Shown piece after piece: positions 62,030 to 64,000 of a stretch of 64,000 bases of DNA. The position numbers and the translations under genes are program-made. Each line of letters begins with the position of its first letter. Position 1 is the first letter of the stretch. The stretch is from Anaerolineae bacterium (GTDB lineage: Bacteria; Chloroflexota; Anaerolineae; 4572-78; J111), in the NCBI GenBank assembly GCA_023151115.1, contig JAKLJP010000008.1, positions 124,001 to 188,000 on the forward strand. The letters run 5' to 3'. Below the pieces are notes generated by a model. It was not told the DNA's origin and did no database searches. It saw nothing but the letters and a program-made list of their open reading frames with translations.

Positions 62030-62731
62030 TTACCGATTTGTTCTCATAAGGCCGTACTTGAGAATAACATAGATGGCTCTAATCCCGTCTTTCCACTGGA
62101 TTTTCTTGCCCTCCTCGTAAGTCCGGCCGTAATAAGAAATACCAACTTCGTAAACAGCACAGTTCAAGCGAGCCACTTTAGCCGTAAATTCTGGTTCAAA
62201 GCCAAACCTGGCTTCCTTTAGTTCTATTTTTTCCAAAATGCTCCGTTTGAAAACCTTGTAACAAACCTCCATATCCGTTAAATTCAAGTCGGTAAACATA
62301 TTGGAGAGGAGGGTTAATAATTTGTTACCAATCGAATGCCAGAAGTAAAGCACTCGATGCGAGTCGCCGCCGGCAAAGCGAGAGCCAAAAACCACATCGG
62401 CTTTGCCCTCCAGGATTGGTTTCAATAGCTTTGGATATTCATGGGGGTCGTATTCCAAATCGGCGTCCTGGATGATGATAATATCACCGGTAGCGTGACG
62501 AAAGCCGGTTTGCAGCGCCGCGCCTTTGCCTTTATTTCTTTCATGAAAGACAATTTTTATGTTCTCACGACCTTCAAGGGTGCGCAGATATTCCCTGGTG
62601 GGATCGGTTGAACAGTCGTCTACAATAACCAGCTCTCGATCGAGCGATAATTGAACTTGCAGAACTTTTTCAACAATGGCGGCAATGGTTTGAATTTCAT
62701 TGTAACAGGGGATCACAATAGAGACTTTCAT
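62030..62731 (-). CDS. Dolichol-phosphate-mannose-synthase-like glycosyltransferase (GT2)
   Basis: 233 residues from ATG 62731 ([16 protein letters not shown]). GT-A fold with [24 protein letters not shown], and the metal site [15 protein letters not shown], then VFGSRFAG and the [14 protein letters not shown] acceptor loop. It transfers a sugar to a polyprenyl carrier. A longer frame to 62860 has no ribosome site. It is the second such enzyme in the window. Confidence 0.9.
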   Translation of the reverse strand: MKVSIVIPCYNEIQTIAAIVEKVLQVQLSLDRELVIVDDCSTDPTREYLRTLEGRENIKIVFHERNKGKGAALQTGFRHATGDIIIIQDADLEYDPHEYPKLLKPILEGKADVVFGSRFAGGDSHRVLYFWHSIGNKLLTLLSNMFTDLNLTDMEVCYKVFKRSILEKIELKEARFGFEPEFTAKVARLNCAVYEVGISYYGRTYEEGKKIQWKDGIRAIYVILKYGLMRTNR

Positions 62732-62952
62732 CCAAATCCTCGAATAATCGGGCGCTAGGGTAAAGGTGGATAAACTCGGTGCAACTGGGGCAGTATTATA
62801 TAACCCATGTTCAAGGGGTCGCAAATGAGAGCGGAGTTTACTCAGCAGGCCAACCAACACTCACATTCCTGGCAAATCAATCACAATTGACCTTAAGCCG
62901 GGACGCGGTTAAAATGAAGTCAATCATCTCTATTTCCAGGGAGAACAACACT

Positions 62953-64000
62953 ATGTTGATCATCAACGGCACTGTTTTAACTTTTGGCAGCGATAAACGG
63001 GTTTTACCTTATGGCGCAGTTTATTATGAGGACGACACCATTATTGAGGTGGGCCGCACCGCCGATTTGCAGCGCAAATACCCCCAGGCTGAGCAATTGG
63101 ATGCCGCCGGTAAAATTGTCATGCCAGGCATGATCTGTGGTCACACCCATTTTTATGGGGCTTTTGCGCGGGGCATGGCTATTCCCGGCGCGTCACCCGA
63201 AAATTTCATGCAAATTTTAGAGCGGCTGTGGTGGAAAGTAGACCGGGCCTTGACCCTGGAAGACAGCAAATACAGCGCCCTGGTCGGCCTGGTTGACGCC
63301 ATTCGCCACGGCACGACCACCTTGATTGACCACCACGCCAGCCCGAACCATATTGAGGGTTCACTCGATGCTCTGGCCGAGGCGGCCAGCGAGTCGGGCT
63401 TGCGGGTGGGGTTGTGTTATGAAGTGACCGACCGCAACGGGCCGGAAGGAGCGTTGGCCGGTATTGCCGAGAATGTGCGTTTTCTCAAACGGCGGCGCGC
63501 CAACCCCGACCCCAAATTGGGCGCGTCGTTTGGCCTGCATGCCGCCTTCACCCTGAGTGATGAAACGCTGGAGGCCTGCGTGGATGCGGCCAAAGGGCTG
63601 GCAACCGGCTTCCACATCCATGTGGCCGAAGACAAAGCCGACGAAGCCGACAGCCTCAAAAAATACGGCCTGCGGGTGGCCGAGCGCCTGGAGAAAAAAG
63701 GTATTTTGGGGCCAAAAACGCTAGTCGCCCATGCTATTCACGTGGACGCGTATGAAATGGATGCTTTTCGAGCCACTCAGACCAAAATCAGCCACCAGCC
63801 GCGCAGCAACATGAACAACGCCGTCGGGGTGGCCGAGGTGGAAAAGCTGTTGAGCCGAGGCATTACGGTTGGGTTGGGCAATGATGGCTTTAGCAACAAT
63901 ATGTTCACCGAAATCCATACCGCTTATCTGCTGCACCGGATCAGCAAGGGCGACCCTCGCGTTATGCCGGGCGACCTGCTCATAGAAATGGCCTTTAACC
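62953..64000 (+). CDS. ssnA: SsnA-type aminohydrolase/chlorohydrolase (3' end outside window)
   Basis: At least 349 residues, running off the right edge. The N-terminal beta region (MLIINGTVLTFGSDKRVLPY) is followed by the metal-dependent amidohydrolase barrel: metal ligands GHTHFYGAFARGM (HxH), DHHASPN, the GFHIHVAED strand, VAHAIHVD and the late Asp in LGNDGFSNNM. This is the SsnA subgroup, often next to selenium-dependent molybdenum hydroxylase genes. GGGAGAA precedes ATG 62953. Substrate (a purine or pterin derivative) unproved. Confidence 0.85.
   Translation, partial: MLIINGTVLTFGSDKRVLPYGAVYYEDDTIIEVGRTADLQRKYPQAEQLDAAGKIVMPGMICGHTHFYGAFARGMAIPGASPENFMQILERLWWKVDRALTLEDSKYSALVGLVDAIRHGTTTLIDHHASPNHIEGSLDALAEAASESGLRVGLCYEVTDRNGPEGALAGIAENVRFLKRRRANPDPKLGASFGLHAAFTLSDETLEACVDAAKGLATGFHIHVAEDKADEADSLKKYGLRVAERLEKKGILGPKTLVAHAIHVDAYEMDAFRATQTKISHQPRSNMNNAVGVAEVEKLLSRGITVGLGNDGFSNNMFTEIHTAYLLHRISKGDPRVMPGDLLIEMAFN

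Overview
The window looks like a piece of a Chloroflexota chromosome, probably a filamentous Anaerolineae/Caldilineae-type bacterium. This is inferred from the style of the genes (GT-C membrane proteins with repeated C-terminal beta modules, DUF2270, LuxR/NB-ARC/TPR regulators, an atp operon led by a short AtpZ/AtpI-type protein) and not from any marker gene. No rRNA and no complete tRNA was found.

Bases 1 to about 12,350 are the right-hand part of an integrated mobile element whose left end lies outside the window. A minus-strand operon (9,023 to 1,696) encodes a very small membrane protein, an FtsK/SpoIIIE-type DNA translocase, three membrane/coiled-coil proteins (one broken by a frameshift), several unknown proteins, a WGR-domain protein, a zinc-ribbon protein and a HerA-like ATPase with two repeated C-terminal modules. 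To its right are an HNH protein, an origin-like block of four iterons with an AT-rich inverted repeat, a replication initiator that joins a DnaA domain-I-like N-terminus to a winged-helix region, and a tyrosine integrase. Just after the integrase lies the 3' half of a tRNA-Lys(CTT), which marks the attachment site. The gene set (integrase, Rep, FtsK translocase, small membrane proteins) resembles the actinomycete integrative and conjugative elements that move double-stranded DNA, but with different parts.

From 12.4 to 30 kb there are ordinary chromosomal genes: a GNAT acetyltransferase, a methyltransferase, a LuxR-family ATPase, a DUF2270 protein, ProB, a PD40-glycosidase lipoprotein, an isocitrate/isopropylmalate dehydrogenase, an LMW phosphatase, a fructosamine-kinase-like protein, a Cys/Met PLP enzyme, a DUF3105 protein, an HtrA protease and a stand-alone GyrA C-terminal propeller. 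From 30 to 38.5 kb are three adjacent large membrane GT-C-like proteins. From 38.5 to 52.3 kb are a PAC2 protein, a PH-like protein, glycosyl transfer and sugar-modification genes, a ParB-like/universal-stress fusion, a PAS kinase-receiver-hybrid kinase set, an MFS transporter and a flippase-like protein. From 52.4 to 60 kb is a complete F-type ATP synthase operon behind a good sigma-70 promoter. MreB, Rex, a GT2 and the start of an SsnA-type aminohydrolase close the window.

The most striking unexplained feature is a system of short tandem 'word' arrays. At more than 20 places, from 19.9 to 59.5 kb, the DNA is built from consecutive 7-base words (8 or 6 at a few loci). The word differs from locus to locus, but the phase is kept, and many arrays are followed by a reverse-complement array. 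They fill most gaps in the atp operon and also sit in-frame inside all three GT-C genes. Separate small palindromic elements are also present, one with an exact 10-bp target duplication at the end of proB.
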